Part shown: positions 6,198 through 6,480 of the stretch, piece after piece | Numbering within the stretch: position 1 is the first letter of the stretch | How the letters are laid out: the number at the start of each line of letters is the position of its first letter | DNA from: an uncultured Sphingomonadales bacterium | GTDB taxonomy: Bacteria > Pseudomonadota > Alphaproteobacteria > Sphingomonadales > Sphingomonadaceae | Direction: 5' to 3' | DNA: 6,480 nucleotides | Assembly (NCBI GenBank): GCA_937898535.1 | Contig: CALDKP010000015.1 | Coordinates: forward strand, 1 to 6,480 | The notes under the pieces: generated by a model | Database searches by the model: none | Told to the model about the DNA's origin: nothing | What the model saw: only the letters and a program-made list of their open reading frames with translations | Position numbers and translations under genes: made by a program

Positions 6198-6480
6198 ATG
6201 AACAACACCAACGACAATGGACTGAATCTTGACGATAGTGATCGTCTGCCCTGGTTGGAAACTGCTGACGGTTACGATTATGATGATGGTGTATCGCCGC
6301 TGAAGGTGGTGGCGCTGGTGCTGGCCGGTCTTGCCTTGCTCGCCGCGATTGTTGGCGCGGTATATTGGGTGCAGCGTAACCAAATGGGCGGCGCGAACGG
6401 CAATGGCGAACTGATTGTGGCGCCAGCAGGCGACTATAAGGTTAAGCCTGAGGACGCCGGCGGTAAAAGATTTGAAGGTG
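6198..6480 (+). CDS. Single-pass membrane protein, probable SPOR-domain protein (3' truncated by window end)
   Basis: The frame opens at ATG 6198 and runs 94 codons to the window end without a stop. An acidic, Asn/Asp/Tyr-rich cytoplasmic N-terminus (residues 1-33, with DRLPWLE and GYDYDDG) is followed by one hydrophobic helix (about 35-58, beginning PLKVVALVLAGL and ending VYWV). A Gly/Asn-rich linker and the segment APAGDYKVKPEDAGGKRFEG then follow. This N-in, C-out layout with the YKVKP-D-x-GG segment, directly after argS, matches what I recall of sphingomonad SPOR-domain proteins, which bind denuded peptidoglycan at division septa. The SPOR domain itself would be at the unseen C-terminus. 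GGGGA at 6187-6191 is the ribosome binding site, 6 bases before ATG. The 15-bp gap to argS supports cotranscription. Membrane anchoring is clear from sequence; the SPOR assignment is inference from context. Confidence 0.8.
   Translation, partial: MNNTNDNGLNLDDSDRLPWLETADGYDYDDGVSPLKVVALVLAGLALLAAIVGAVYWVQRNQMGGANGNGELIVAPAGDYKVKPEDAGGKRFEG

Noticed and set aside
5238..6383. A 381-codon minus-strand open frame opposite argS and the following gene
   Set aside because: It lies antisense to the strongly supported argS frame, crosses a gene boundary and has no recognisable motif. Long antisense frames are common opposite codon-biased genes in GC-rich genomes.
1..6480. Search for mobile elements, CRISPR arrays, tRNAs, defence genes or long direct repeats
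   Set aside because: None were seen on reading both strands. Almost all of the window is accounted for by recognisable or plausible coding sequence with consistent codon use.

Overview
The window looks like ordinary chromosomal DNA of an alphaproteobacterium, most probably of the order Sphingomonadales. The grounds are gene order and family resemblance: an ispH-thrB-rnhA cluster, and argS followed by a single-pass membrane protein of the SPOR-domain type. GC is moderate to high by eye. No RNA gene, CRISPR array, insertion sequence, integrase or phage gene is visible, and the window is almost fully coding.

Left part (1-1262). The first ~110 bases probably hold the edge of a neighbouring gene whose strand cannot be settled. 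A plus-strand FAD-dependent oxidoreductase follows (150-1262). It closely resembles the D-arginine dehydrogenase (DauA) branch of the D-amino-acid oxidase family, but differs at two substrate-pocket positions.

Middle part (3649 down to 1259, minus strand). This is a compact operon: ispH (last step of the MEP isoprenoid pathway), thrB (homoserine kinase, threonine pathway) and rnhA (ribonuclease HI). ispH and thrB are one base apart and thrB appears to start with TTG. thrB and rnhA overlap in ATGA. The rnhA stop and the stop of the convergent oxidoreductase gene share one palindromic CTAG.

Right part (3785-6480, plus strand). A divergent intergenic region of 135 bp separates ispH from a likely plus-strand operon. 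That operon holds a 216-residue outer-membrane lipoprotein of unknown function, argS (arginyl-tRNA synthetase), and the first 94 codons of a membrane-anchored protein, probably a SPOR-domain cell-envelope protein cut by the window end. Gaps are 25 and 15 bp.

The genes are mostly housekeeping: isoprenoid precursors, threonine synthesis, RNA/DNA hybrid removal, tRNA charging and cell envelope. I found no convincing new system. The points worth a second look are modest: the altered oxidoreductase pocket, the uncharacterised lipoprotein next to argS, the TTG start of thrB, the shared CTAG stop, and a small hairpin with a T-tract just before the argS ribosome binding site.
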